DNA of 64,000 bases from an uncultured Oscillibacter sp. (GCA_910583785.1 CAJTZK010000009.1:62001-126000); one strand, 5' to 3'; counted from the first letter of the stretch, positions 34,264-43,530 are shown. The notes: generated by a model from the letters alone, not told the origin. Program-made: numbers and translations.

Positions 34264-35727
34264 ATGCCAAAAGGATTGTATAAGACCGAGAACCTCTCTG
34301 ATTTCAAGCCCGCCCGTTTTACCTCAAAGGGGACCGTGGAACTGCGGAGCGGGAAGATTCCCTACCACACGGTCTGCGAAGACAACGTCTTTTATAACAA
34401 AGAGGGCAAGCCCATCGCGTCCATCTTCTCCTATTCCTATTTCCGCTCGGATGTGGAGGACCCCAGGCCGCGCCCGGTGCTCTTCGGCTTCAACGGCGGG
34501 CCCGGTTCCTCCTCCATGATGGTCCACGTGGGCTTTCTAGGGACGAAGCGGATGAAGTATTTCGACGATCCCGACCAGCCCACGACGCTGCCCCCTTACG
34601 AGGCGGTGGACAACGTGGACAGCCTGCTGGACGTGGCGGACATTGTGGTGGTGGACCCGGTGGGCACGGGCTATGGCCTCCTCTTGGACGACGGCAGCGC
34701 GGAGCAGTTCTTCTCCATCGAGGAGGACGCGGAGGCCCTCTTGACCTTCATCTCCCGCTGGCTGACCCGGTATAACCGCTGGCTGAGCCCGAAATACCTG
34801 GTGGGCGAGAGTTATGGCTGCATCCGCTCCGCAGTGGCGGCGGGAATCGCCGGGGGCGGCGGGAAGAAGCGGAGCTACGCCATGGCCTTCGACGGGCTGG
34901 TCCTGATCGGGAATTCCATTACCACCGGGCGGTATTTTAACCGGGACATCCCCTGCGAGCCTACGGTTTTGGCGATGCCCACGGTGGCGGCCATCAACTG
35001 GTACCACAACCATCCCTCGGACCAGGGCCTGGAGGAGTTTATCCAGGAGGCCCGCCGCTTCGCCGACACGGAGTACATGACGGCGCTGTACCGTGGCGGC
35101 AGCCTGGGCCGGGAGGAGTACGAGGCCGTCCGCCGGAAGCTGAGTTATTATTCCGGAATCTCCGAGGACTACCTGGACGAGCACCTGCTCCGCTGGGACG
35201 AGGAGGGAGCCGTGAAGCAGATTGCCCGTGGGAAAGGCGTGGATTTCTCCCGCTACGACGGGCGCATGACGCTGCCCCACTTTACGTCCCAGATGGGAAC
35301 CAATTACACGACGGTGAAGGACGACCCTTCCGCGAAATACAGTCCCTATTTCCACGGGATCTTCAGCGGGGTGCTCTGCCCGCAGCTGGGAATCCAGCTG
35401 GAACGGGACTTCCTCCCCAGCGCGGGATTCTCCTACGACTATTTCATCCGGGAGACCGACGACCGCCTGTCCGGCGAGCAGCTGTCCTCGGCCATGCGCC
35501 GGGTTCCCGGCATGCGGGTCTTTTTCGCCAACGGCTGGTATGACCTCTGCACCCAGATCGGCATGGTCTATTACCTGGCGAATCACGCGTGGCTGCCCAA
35601 GGAGCGCACTTTTATTAAGGGGTATCCCTCCGGGCACATGCTGTACATCGGCGACGAGAACATCCGGGCGCTGAACGGGGATATCCGTACCTTTGTAACT
35701 GGCGGCAGCGTGCCCGCCTCCTCTTGA
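34264..35727 (+). CDS. Serine carboxypeptidase-like protein (peptidase family S10)
   Basis: 487 residues from ATG 34264 behind GGAGGG. Alpha/beta-hydrolase of family S10: substrate carboxylate-binding motif GFNGGPGSSS, VDPVGTGYG, and the nucleophile motif GESYG with the catalytic Ser. The distal Asp and His regions fit FFANGWYDLCTQ and GYPSGHMLYIG. No signal peptide is seen, so it probably acts in the cytosol on imported substrate, unlike the secreted or vacuolar eukaryotic relatives. Next to an M20 peptidase and a peptide-type importer it suggests stepwise removal of C-terminal residues. It follows the transporter by 38 bp. Confidence 0.88.
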   Translation: MPKGLYKTENLSDFKPARFTSKGTVELRSGKIPYHTVCEDNVFYNKEGKPIASIFSYSYFRSDVEDPRPRPVLFGFNGGPGSSSMMVHVGFLGTKRMKYFDDPDQPTTLPPYEAVDNVDSLLDVADIVVVDPVGTGYGLLLDDGSAEQFFSIEEDAEALLTFISRWLTRYNRWLSPKYLVGESYGCIRSAVAAGIAGGGGKKRSYAMAFDGLVLIGNSITTGRYFNRDIPCEPTVLAMPTVAAINWYHNHPSDQGLEEFIQEARRFADTEYMTALYRGGSLGREEYEAVRRKLSYYSGISEDYLDEHLLRWDEEGAVKQIARGKGVDFSRYDGRMTLPHFTSQMGTNYTTVKDDPSAKYSPYFHGIFSGVLCPQLGIQLERDFLPSAGFSYDYFIRETDDRLSGEQLSSAMRRVPGMRVFFANGWYDLCTQIGMVYYLANHAWLPKERTFIKGYPSGHMLYIGDENIRALNGDIRTFVTGGSVPASS

Positions 35728-35833
35728 CAAAGGGGGCGTTCCGGCGCGGGCGGACCGCAGGGAAAAGGGCACATTCAAAATCACATGGGCGGCCTGAAAA
35801 GGGCGGCGGCCCATCCATGAAGGAGAGATTGCA

Positions 35834-37189
35834 ATGGTAAACGAAGACGCGAAGAGAGTATGGGCCTACATTGACGAGCACAAAGAGGAGTACATTGACC
35901 TCCTGAAAAAGTACTGCGCCCAGCCCAGCGTTTCCGCGCAGAACTGGGGAATGCGGGAGATGGCCGAAATGGTCCGGGACACGGTCACGGAGCTGGGGGG
36001 CAGCGGGACCCTGGTTGAGACCGGGGGAAATCCCTTTGTCTACGGCATGATTGACAACGGGGCGCAGCGCACGCTGACGCTGTACAACCACTACGACGTG
36101 GTTCCTCCCGAGCCCTACGAGCTCTGGAAGACGCCGCCCTTTGAGCCCACCGTCATCGACGGCCGCCTCTACGCCCGGGGCTCCAGCGACAACAAGGCCA
36201 GCCTGCTGTCCCGCTATATTGCCGTGGACGCCTACCAGAAGGTCCTGGGCCGCCTGCCCATCAACATCAAGTTCATCGCGGAGGGCGAGGAGGAGATCGG
36301 CTCCCCCCACCTGATGGAGTTCATCCACGACCATCCCGACATGATCCAGTCTGACGGCATCGTCTGGGAGGGGGGCAGCAAGGTGGTGAACGGCCCGCTG
36401 ATCGTCCACATGGGCGTAAAGGGCGTGACGACCTTTGAGATCCGCTGCACGAAGGCGAAGGACGGGGCCAGCCCGGTCTGGCGGCTCATCTGGGCCCTGA
36501 ACACCATGAAGGACCCGGACGACTATATTACCATTGACCATTTCGCCGACTCCATCGTACCTCCCACCGAATATGAGCGCAGCTTTGTCCTCAAAAACAA
36601 GTATCAGGAGGAAGCCGTCAAAAAGATGAACGGCATTGACCATTTCATCCGGAACCTGACGGGCGACGCCCTGAAGGAGAAGCTGTATATGGAACCCTCC
36701 ATGAACATCCAGGGCCTGTTCTTTGACGAGACCGACGAGGCCACCGGGATGCCCAAGTCCGCCACCGTCAAAATGGACATCCGCACGGTTCCCGACCAGG
36801 ACCCGGAGGAGCTGATGCGGCTGCTGCGGAACCACCTGGCCGCCCGGGGCTTTGACGACCTGGAGGTCATCGACGGGCACTCCACCCTGCCTTACCGGGG
36901 CAAGCCCGACTCCCTGCTGGCCCGCTCCGTCATCAAGAATGTGGAGGACGTCTACGGCCTGCCGGCGGCGGTGCACCTGATGACGCCGGGCTCCTGCGGC
37001 ATGGCGCGGGTGGTGAAGGCCACCGGGATTCCCATTGTCCATTACGGCTGCATGGACAACGCCAGCCGGGCCCACGCCCCCAACGAGTCCGCAGATTTGG
37101 ACCACTATATCAAGGGCGCCAAGCTCAGCGTCTTGGTCTTCCAGGATTTTGCAACCCTGGAGGAGTCAAAGGACGCGGCGGACGCGTGA
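35834..37189 (+). CDS. M20-family zinc dipeptidase/carboxypeptidase
   Basis: 451 residues. Metal-binding positions of M20 enzymes are visible: NHYDVVP (His), ARGSSDNK (bridging Asp), EGEEEIGS (catalytic and ligand Glu) and the late His in the ASRAHAPNES segment. A lid/dimerisation domain is inserted at about 195-330. It would hydrolyse a dipeptide or N-acyl/N-substituted amino acid delivered by the upstream transporter. Own RBS (GGAGAG), 106 bp after the S10 gene. Confidence 0.93.
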   Translation: MVNEDAKRVWAYIDEHKEEYIDLLKKYCAQPSVSAQNWGMREMAEMVRDTVTELGGSGTLVETGGNPFVYGMIDNGAQRTLTLYNHYDVVPPEPYELWKTPPFEPTVIDGRLYARGSSDNKASLLSRYIAVDAYQKVLGRLPINIKFIAEGEEEIGSPHLMEFIHDHPDMIQSDGIVWEGGSKVVNGPLIVHMGVKGVTTFEIRCTKAKDGASPVWRLIWALNTMKDPDDYITIDHFADSIVPPTEYERSFVLKNKYQEEAVKKMNGIDHFIRNLTGDALKEKLYMEPSMNIQGLFFDETDEATGMPKSATVKMDIRTVPDQDPEELMRLLRNHLAARGFDDLEVIDGHSTLPYRGKPDSLLARSVIKNVEDVYGLPAAVHLMTPGSCGMARVVKATGIPIVHYGCMDNASRAHAPNESADLDHYIKGAKLSVLVFQDFATLEESKDAADA

Positions 37190-37214
37190 GAAGCAGGTCC
37201 AAGGAGAACCAAAG

Positions 37215-37238
37215 CGGCGCGGGAGGCCTCCCGCGCCG
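37215..37238. repeat. 24-bp perfect palindrome
   Basis: Perfect self-complementary 12+12 bp GC-rich palindrome (left half CGGCGCGGGAGG) 25 bp after the M20 peptidase stop and 30 bp before the lid-only gene. Either an RNA hairpin ending or stabilising the upstream message, or a DNA-binding site. Confidence 0.6.
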
Positions 37239-37268
37239 GAACACAATGAAAATCAGGAGGAATGCGAT

Positions 37269-37643
37269 ATGGGAACTTGCGGGGAAAAAACCGTACAGCT
37301 CAGAATGGGCTTGAAAATCCTGGCCAGTAATGAACACTCTGCGGAGGCCGCGATCCTCCCCAGCGCCGCCTGGCATCTGGTCTGGGCCCTGGGGACGATG
37401 AAGAAGGAGACGGGCGAGGTCCTGGTGGACGGGCTCTGCGGCGGCGGGACAAAGAGCCTGAACTTCACGGAGATGAAGATCGGGTATACGGGAGAGGGGG
37501 ATATGACCATTCTCCCGGCGGAGGCGTACTGCAACCTTCAGGTTGATTTGACTGGGGAGCAGACGGCGGAATACGCCTGCGCCCGGATCCGGGCGCATCT
37601 GGACGCCCATGGCTGCGCCGATGTGAGCGTGGAGCCAGCCTGA
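37269..37643 (+). CDS. Stand-alone M20 peptidase lid (dimerisation) domain
   Basis: 124 residues from ATG 37269 with RBS AGGAGG at about 37255. Sequence HSAEAAILPSAAWHLVWALG and GEGDMTILPAEAYCNLQVDL resembles the inserted lid domain of M20 peptidases, including the EYACARIRAHLDAHGCADVSV end, but the catalytic zinc domain is absent on both sides. It has an RBS and a clean frame, so it may be expressed. It could be a trimmed relic of a second peptidase or a binding subunit. It is not an obvious recent copy of the neighbour. Confidence 0.6.
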   Translation: MGTCGEKTVQLRMGLKILASNEHSAEAAILPSAAWHLVWALGTMKKETGEVLVDGLCGGGTKSLNFTEMKIGYTGEGDMTILPAEAYCNLQVDLTGEQTAEYACARIRAHLDAHGCADVSVEPA

Positions 37644-37752
37644 GCTTCCAGGCCCTTGGTGGGCGGGGGAGTTCCCTCCCCCGCGCCCGCCAGGGAGACA
37701 ATGAGGCGGACTGCCGGAGGCTTTCGTTAAAATGAGACAGGAGTTTATGAAA

Positions 37753-39276
37753 ATGAGTGATTTTAAGAGGTCTATGCTGATCGAGGACGCCGACAACGTG
37801 GTGGTTGCCGTGGAACCAATCCAGGCCGGGGAACGTACACTGGTTGCCGGGGAGCCCCTGGCTGCCAACGAGTTTATCAAAGAGGGGCACAAGATTGCCC
37901 GGACGGATATCGAACAGGGCGCGGAGATCATCAAGTACGGCGTACATATCGGTGTGGCTGTGCGGCCCATCAAGAAGGGCGACTGGGTGCATGAACACAA
38001 TGTATATGATGACTTTGAAGAGATCAACCAGCAGAGGCGCTCTTATTACCGCTCTATGGCTCCCGACGCGCTGGACTATACGGTCAAGCCCCGGTACGGC
38101 CGGGAGACGCTGAACCTTCCGGAGACGATTATGGGGTATAAGCGGAAGGATGGTTCCTTCGGCATCCGTAACCATGTGGTGGTCATCTCCCTGGTGCAGT
38201 GCTCCAACAACGCGGTCCAGCGGATCGCTTCCGCCTGCAATGTCCCGGCTACCTTTGTGGACGCCGCCTGCGGCGAATTCCCTGACCGCTTTGCCCGTAC
38301 GCTGCGGGGCTTCATTACCACGGGCACCCATCCGAATACCTTCGGCGCGGTGCTGTTGTCCCTGGGCTGCCAGCAGACGGACCCTGAAGAGGTCGCCGGC
38401 GCAATCCGGGCCACCGGGCGTCCCGTGGTCTGCGTCAGCATGCAGGAGGAGGGCGGCGCCGCCCGGGCCATTCATGACGGCATCGCGGCGGTGGAGGAAC
38501 TCAAGCGCCAGGCGGCGGCGCAAAGGCGGGAACCCTGCCCGCTGGAGGGACTGGTCATCGGCGGCTACAACGGCGGGTCCGACTGGACCAGCGGCCTGTC
38601 CGCCAATCCCGTGGTGGGAGAGGTCATTGACACCCACCTCTCCCTTGGCGGCAGGACCCTGGAAATCTGCGGGCGCGGCGGGTACCCGACGGACGCGGCC
38701 TCCTACGAGGTGGGCATGCGCCTGATGGAGATTGGCGACTTCTTCAACGAGGACTGCACCCGCCGGGGCGGAAAGGGCCTCTCCCAGGTAAACCCCACGC
38801 CGGGCAATAAGGCGGGAGGACTTACCACCATGACGGAGAAAAACCTGGGCAGCTTCCGGACCCACGGCCACAGCCGGATGCGGGGCATTCTCCTCTGCGG
38901 CGACCCGGTGCCCGCTCCCGGCACCTGGGGCATCAACCAGGCGCAGGGGGCCAACGATGCCTACGCCGCAACGACCCTGGCCATGAGCGGCTGCCATATC
39001 TGCCTGTTTACCACCGGGCGGGGCAATCCCATTGGAAACGCCTGCATGACCACCATCAAGATCACCGGGAACGCCCAGACGGCGGCGGCCCTGGAGGATA
39101 TGATCGATTATTCTGCGGCGCCGATGCTCTACGGAGAGCTGAGCCTCCCGGAGAGCGGGCGGCAGCTGTATGAGCTGATGCTCCGGGTGGCGGAGGGTGA
39201 GCTCACCAAGGCGGAACTGCTGGGGGACTACAGCTGGACCACGCCTCATGGAACCAGCTATAACGGCGACTACTGA
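37753..39276 (+). CDS. UxaA-family dehydratase (altronate/galactarate dehydratase-like)
   Basis: 507 residues from ATG 37753 (AGGAG 9 bp upstream); ATG 37732 is an alternative giving 514. N-terminal SAF domain (about 8-90: VVVAVEPIQAGERTLVAGEPL, HIGVAVRPIKKGDWVHEHNV) fused to the large UxaA/GarD catalytic region (GYKRKDGSFGIRN, GSDWTSGLSANPVVGEVIDT, GLTTMTEKNLGSF). Family members dehydrate sugar acids such as altronate or galactarate, or split sulfolactate, using a metal centre. Its presence with an opine dehydrogenase suggests that the compound handled here has a hydroxy-acid part. Exact substrate unknown. Confidence 0.85.
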   Translation: MSDFKRSMLIEDADNVVVAVEPIQAGERTLVAGEPLAANEFIKEGHKIARTDIEQGAEIIKYGVHIGVAVRPIKKGDWVHEHNVYDDFEEINQQRRSYYRSMAPDALDYTVKPRYGRETLNLPETIMGYKRKDGSFGIRNHVVVISLVQCSNNAVQRIASACNVPATFVDAACGEFPDRFARTLRGFITTGTHPNTFGAVLLSLGCQQTDPEEVAGAIRATGRPVVCVSMQEEGGAARAIHDGIAAVEELKRQAAAQRREPCPLEGLVIGGYNGGSDWTSGLSANPVVGEVIDTHLSLGGRTLEICGRGGYPTDAASYEVGMRLMEIGDFFNEDCTRRGGKGLSQVNPTPGNKAGGLTTMTEKNLGSFRTHGHSRMRGILLCGDPVPAPGTWGINQAQGANDAYAATTLAMSGCHICLFTTGRGNPIGNACMTTIKITGNAQTAAALEDMIDYSAAPMLYGELSLPESGRQLYELMLRVAEGELTKAELLGDYSWTTPHGTSYNGDY

Positions 39277-39293
39277 GGCCCGGGAGACTGGGT

Positions 39294-39331
39294 GGAGCGG
39301 ATGGACGGAGGAGATTCCGGCCATCCGCTCC
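39294..39331 (+). other. Hairpin between dehydratase and transporter genes
   Basis: Perfect 11-bp stem (39294-39304 with 39321-39331), no T-run. Possible processing or attenuation site. Confidence 0.45.
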
Positions 39332-39373
39332 GCCCGCCTGCCGCTGCCCATAAATTGAAAGGCGAGGGTTTGA

Positions 39374-40243
39374 ATGTTCGGGAACCAAAAAACCAAAGCG
39401 GTCTGCCTGATGCTGCTGTCGGCGCTGCTTTTTTCCATTATGCAGGTGTTTGTCAAATGGAGCTCCGCCTGGGTGGGGACCTTTGAGCAGACCTTCTTCC
39501 GGAACCTGGTCAGCCTCGTCATCGCGGCCGGGATGGTGCGGCGGGAGCGGCGGGATATGGTCCAGGAGGTCAAAAACGGCGGGTGGGCCCTTTGGGGGCG
39601 GTCCTTGTTTGGCTTTTTGGGCGTCCTCCTGTTCTTTTACGCCGCCGGGAATGCACGCCAGGCGGACGTCGCCATGCTGAACCGGGCGTCGCCCGTGTTT
39701 GTGACCCTGTTTGCGGCTATTTTCTTGAAGGAGAGGATCACGGTGGTCAAGATTGCCTCCACCGCCCTCTGTCTTCTCGGGGCTTACATCGCGATGCAGC
39801 CCTCCTTTGACTCCAATCCCCTTCCCCTGCTGGCCGCCCTGGGCGCGGCGGTGGTGGCGGGAATCGCCTACACCATGCTGTCCTACTGCAAGAATTTTAC
39901 GGCGCCGTCCGTCATTATCTTCCACTTTTCGCTTTTGAGCACGGTCTGTTCGGCGGTACTGATGCTGCCCTCTTTTGTAGTGCCCCCTCTGCCAGTCTGC
40001 TTCATGCTGCTGATGATCGGCGTGTTTGCCGCCGGGGGGCAGTTCCTGCTGACGTATGCCTACCGCCACGCGCCAGCGTCGGAAGTCAGCATCTACCAGT
40101 ATGCGGGAGTGGTTTTTACGGCTGGACTGAGCTATTTCGCCTTCGGGGAAGCGCTCAGCGGCAGTTCAATTCTAGGGGGAGTTGTGATCCTGGGCGCCAT
40201 TTTCTGGGTGTTTGAATCCCAGAGAAAATCCGGCGGTGCCTAG
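39374..40243 (+). CDS. EamA/DMT-superfamily transporter
   Basis: 289 residues with ten predicted membrane helices in two homologous halves. The first half opens AVCLMLLSALLFSIMQVFVKW; the typical phrase DVAMLNRASPVFVTLFAAIFLKERIT ends it. The second half ends with EVSIYQYAGVVFTAGLSYFAFGEALSG. Family members export or import metabolites such as amino acids and nucleotide-type solutes. As last gene of the opine/peptide cluster it may export a breakdown product. Confidence 0.9.
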   Translation: MFGNQKTKAVCLMLLSALLFSIMQVFVKWSSAWVGTFEQTFFRNLVSLVIAAGMVRRERRDMVQEVKNGGWALWGRSLFGFLGVLLFFYAAGNARQADVAMLNRASPVFVTLFAAIFLKERITVVKIASTALCLLGAYIAMQPSFDSNPLPLLAALGAAVVAGIAYTMLSYCKNFTAPSVIIFHFSLLSTVCSAVLMLPSFVVPPLPVCFMLLMIGVFAAGGQFLLTYAYRHAPASEVSIYQYAGVVFTAGLSYFAFGEALSGSSILGGVVILGAIFWVFESQRKSGGA

Positions 40244-40261
40244 GTTTTGTTTGAGTCGCTT

Positions 40262-40334
40262 TTTCCGCCAGGCAAGGCGGTTTGGCTTGGAATCCGGCAG
40301 GATTTCCGCGCCAGGCCGTCCTGCCTGGCGGAAA
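40262..40334. repeat. Long interrupted hairpin after the opine/peptide cluster
   Basis: 13-bp perfect outer arms (40262-40274 with 40322-40334) with further imperfect pairing inside and a central GGAATCC/GGATTTCC stem. 18 bp after the transporter stop. May terminate the cluster transcript although the T-run is weak; alternatively a small palindromic repeat unit. Confidence 0.55.
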
Positions 40335-40404
40335 CTCTTTCCTAGTCCGGCCGCCGCCAGCGCGCAAGCGGGCCGGAGGCCCGCGCCCTTGCCAAGCGGA
40401 AATC

Positions 40405-40433
40405 TTGTGTAGAATTTTACGGCGGACTATGGT
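40405..40433 (+). promoter_or_regulatory. Possible promoter of the two-component operon
   Basis: TTGTGT (40405-40410), 17-bp spacer, TATGGT (40428-40433). Both hexamers are poor matches, so this is tentative. Confidence 0.35.
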
Positions 40434-40489
40434 ATCCTAAATAAAACCGCCGGGGCTGCGCAAGGCGGCGGTACGGAGGGGGGACCATC

Positions 40490-42115
40490 ATGCTGCGCGT
40501 ATTTTTGGTAGAAGACGAGAGCATCATCCGGGAGACCCTGCGGGACACCGTCCCCTGGGCCCAGTATGGCTATTCCTTTGCCGGGGAGGCCGGGGACGGG
40601 GAGATGGCCCTGCCCCTTATCCGCCAGGTGAAGCCGGACGTGCTGATTACCGATATCCGGATGCCCTTCATGGATGGCCTGGCCCTCAGTGAGCTGGTCA
40701 GCCGGGAGTTCCCGGAGATGAAAACGGTCATCATCTCCGGGTACGACGACTTTGAGTACGCCCGGAAGGCCATCAGCATTGGCGTGGACCGCTACCTCTT
40801 GAAGCCCATTACGAAAAGGGCCCTGCTGGACGTGCTGGAGGAGCTCAAGGAGAAGATCGAGGGAGAGCGGGCCAACCGGAGCTACCTGGCCCAGTTCCAC
40901 CAGGAGGCGGAGGAGTATGAACAGTATACCCGCCGGGTATTCTTCGAGCGGGTAGTGGCGGGCCAGCTCTCGGTCCAGGAAATCTATGAGTCCGCAGCCA
41001 AGCTGGACATTGACCTCCGGGCCCAGTGCTACTCCCTGGCCTTCTTTTCCGTTCTGCCGGAGCCCTCCGCCTCGGCGGAGGCCTATTCGGAGCCTGGGGC
41101 CCGCCTGCGGGACGCCCTGCTGGAGCACTTTTTAAAATATCCGGAGTACATCCTTCTCCGTTGGAACCTGACCACCTACGCCCTGCTGCTCAAAGGCGAG
41201 ACCGCCCGGATGGAGGAGCTGGCCCGCCGCTGCGTGGATACGGTGCGGAAGCAATACGCGGCCTATGCCCCGGAGCAGAGCTGGTATGTGGCGGTGGGGC
41301 GTCCCACCCAGCGGCTCAGCACCCTTCCCGCCTGCTTCGAGGAGGTGTCCCGCCTCTGGGCCTATCGGCACATCCTGCCCCAGCAGCATGTGCTGACGGC
41401 GGATACCGTGGGCTTTCTCACGGGCGTGGGCAGCGGGAACAGCCACCTGGACCAGCTGGACGCCGGGAAAGTAGACCCGGCCATCCTCCTCGGCGTGATG
41501 CAGAGCGCCAGCGCCCAGGAAATTCCCAGCTTCGCGGACGAATATGTCCGCAGCGTGGAGGAGGCCCTGGGCTCCAAACCCTTCTGCCAGTATCTCATGC
41601 TCTCGGCCCGCTTCACGGCGGCCCGCTTCGCCGCCTCCCTGGGCGTGGGACAGCGGGAGGCCTTCGCGTCCCTGGGGTGCCTGGACCTGGTGGGGCGGAA
41701 TGTGACGGCAGCGGACCTGAAACGCTATTTTTCCTCCATTTTGCTCCGCATGGCGGAGCTGCGGGACCAGGCGTCCAGCAGCCAGTGCCGGAGCCTTCTC
41801 AAACAGGCGGTGGCCTACATTGACAGCCATTATACGGAGGAATCCCTCTCTTTGAACCAGGTGGCCCGGGAGGTGAACATCTCCGCCAACTACCTCTCGG
41901 CGGTGTTCAGCCAGGAGATTGGGGCGACCTTCACCGAGTACGTCACCGGAAAGCGGATGGACCGGGCGAAGGAACTGCTCCGCACCACGGACAAACGCTC
42001 GGGCGAGGTGGCGGCGGCGGTGGGCTATAAAGACCCCCACTACTTCAGCTTCCTGTTCAAGAAGACCCAGGGCTGCACGCCCCGGGATTACCGGGGAGGG
42101 GGGAAGCGCCCATGA
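40490..42115 (+). CDS. YesN-type response regulator with AraC-family DNA-binding domain
   Basis: 541 residues. N-terminal receiver with acidic pocket VEDES, phospho-Asp in LITDIRMP and switch Lys in LLKPI. A long middle region (about 140-420) has no strong signature. The C-terminal AraC-type double helix-turn-helix (LSLNQVAREVNISANYLSAVFSQEIG, then VAAAVGYKDPHYFSFLFKKTQG) binds DNA. Works with the YesM-type kinase encoded next (4-bp overlap). From its neighbours it most likely activates the arabinose/sugar uptake genes downstream. Confidence 0.93.
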   Translation: MLRVFLVEDESIIRETLRDTVPWAQYGYSFAGEAGDGEMALPLIRQVKPDVLITDIRMPFMDGLALSELVSREFPEMKTVIISGYDDFEYARKAISIGVDRYLLKPITKRALLDVLEELKEKIEGERANRSYLAQFHQEAEEYEQYTRRVFFERVVAGQLSVQEIYESAAKLDIDLRAQCYSLAFFSVLPEPSASAEAYSEPGARLRDALLEHFLKYPEYILLRWNLTTYALLLKGETARMEELARRCVDTVRKQYAAYAPEQSWYVAVGRPTQRLSTLPACFEEVSRLWAYRHILPQQHVLTADTVGFLTGVGSGNSHLDQLDAGKVDPAILLGVMQSASAQEIPSFADEYVRSVEEALGSKPFCQYLMLSARFTAARFAASLGVGQREAFASLGCLDLVGRNVTAADLKRYFSSILLRMAELRDQASSSQCRSLLKQAVAYIDSHYTEESLSLNQVAREVNISANYLSAVFSQEIGATFTEYVTGKRMDRAKELLRTTDKRSGEVAAAVGYKDPHYFSFLFKKTQGCTPRDYRGGGKRP

Positions 42116-43530
42116 GCCGCCCGGACTCCATCCAGAGCCGGATGCGCCGCCTGGTGGTGATTTTTTGCGGCTTCATGGCGGCCATTCCGGCGGTCATGCT
42201 GGTCCTGGTCCTGGTTTACAACAGCCAGTATAAAAACCTCCTCTACAATGTGACCACCGCGTCGGAGTTCAACCAGGATTTCAAGGAGAATATCGACCTC
42301 AAGATGTATTACTATGTCATTGAAAGCCGGTACTCTGAGGGCCTGCCCATCCAGGAGGTCCAGGCGGCCCAGGCCCTGGCGAAGGATCTGCTGGACAGCA
42401 CCAGCCAGAAGGACAGCCTCCGGGCCGTGACCAGCGTGCTGGACCTGTGCGAGAACCTGGAGGAGAAGATTTACCAGATTGAGCGGACCCGGAACTATGA
42501 CGACCGCCAGGTGCAGTTGGAGAACAACGTGTACGTGCTTACCGCCATGATTCAAGAGTACATGTACAACTACCTTTACTGCGAGTCGGTCCAGCTGAAC
42601 CTGTTACAGCAGCAGATATCCCGGCAGATTGCGGCGGAAATCCTTCTGGTCCTGGTCTTGTCCGGGGGGCTGATCCTGCTGCTGGTCCGTTACAGCGTCC
42701 GGCTGAGCCGCTCGGTCACCCAGCCAGTGGTGGACTTGAGCCGCCGGGCGGAGGACGTCATCGGCGGCGACCTGACGGTCCGGGAACCAGTCCGTTCGGA
42801 AACCTATGAGCTGCGCACTCTCGGCGAGGGTATGGAGCAGATGATTGCCCGGCTCAACGCCCAGATTCAGGAGATCACCCAGAAGCAGGCCAGCCTCCGC
42901 AAGGCGGAGCTGGCGCTGCTCCAGGCCCAGGTCAATCCGCATTTCCTGTACAACACGATGGATACCATCATCTGGCTGATCGAGGCGTCCCGGCCCCAGG
43001 CGGCGGTGGAGATGGTCTCCAACCTGTCCAGCTTTTTCCGCCACTCCCTGAGCCGGGGGGAGGATGTCATCACCTTGGGGGAGGAAGAGGAACATGTCCG
43101 CAGCTATCTCCAAATCCAGCAGGCCCGGTACAAGGACATTTTGGAGTACACCATCCAGATTGACGCTGCCCTGCGGGAGACCCGGCTTCCCAAGCTGACC
43201 CTCCAGCCCTTGGTGGAGAACGCCTTGTACCACGGCATCAAGCTCAAGCGGGGAAAGGGCTGCATTTACATTACCAGCCGGGAGGAGGGGGCGGACGTGC
43301 TCCTCCAGATTACGGACGACGGCGCGGGAATGGCGGCGGCGCGGCTGGAGGAGCTGAACCGGGCCATTGAGAACGGGGAACGGGTGGGCTTCGGCCTGGT
43401 GACCGTCCACGAGCGGCTGCGGCTCCTGTTCGGCCCGCCATATGGGCTGGCGCTTTCCAGCCGGGAGGGCGTGGGAACCACCGTGACGGTACGGGTTCCC
43501 TGCCAGGGAAGGGAGGACAGGGAGCCATGA
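42112..43530 (+). CDS. YesM-type sensor histidine kinase
   Basis: 472 residues. Helix 1 at about 18-40, an extracellular alpha-helical region, helix 2 at about 177-195, HAMP, then the His-kinase domain of the LytS/YesM type: LLQAQVNPHFLYNTMDTIIWLIE with the phosphorylated His in NPHFLYN, followed by ATPase motifs (LQPLVENALYHGI, ITDDGAGM, GFGLVTVHERL). ATGA-coupled to both neighbours. With the next gene it forms a sugar-sensing set in which a lipoprotein binds ligand and touches the kinase. Confidence 0.93.
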   Translation: MSRPDSIQSRMRRLVVIFCGFMAAIPAVMLVLVLVYNSQYKNLLYNVTTASEFNQDFKENIDLKMYYYVIESRYSEGLPIQEVQAAQALAKDLLDSTSQKDSLRAVTSVLDLCENLEEKIYQIERTRNYDDRQVQLENNVYVLTAMIQEYMYNYLYCESVQLNLLQQQISRQIAAEILLVLVLSGGLILLLVRYSVRLSRSVTQPVVDLSRRAEDVIGGDLTVREPVRSETYELRTLGEGMEQMIARLNAQIQEITQKQASLRKAELALLQAQVNPHFLYNTMDTIIWLIEASRPQAAVEMVSNLSSFFRHSLSRGEDVITLGEEEEHVRSYLQIQQARYKDILEYTIQIDAALRETRLPKLTLQPLVENALYHGIKLKRGKGCIYITSREEGADVLLQITDDGAGMAAARLEELNRAIENGERVGFGLVTVHERLRLLFGPPYGLALSSREGVGTTVTVRVPCQGREDREP

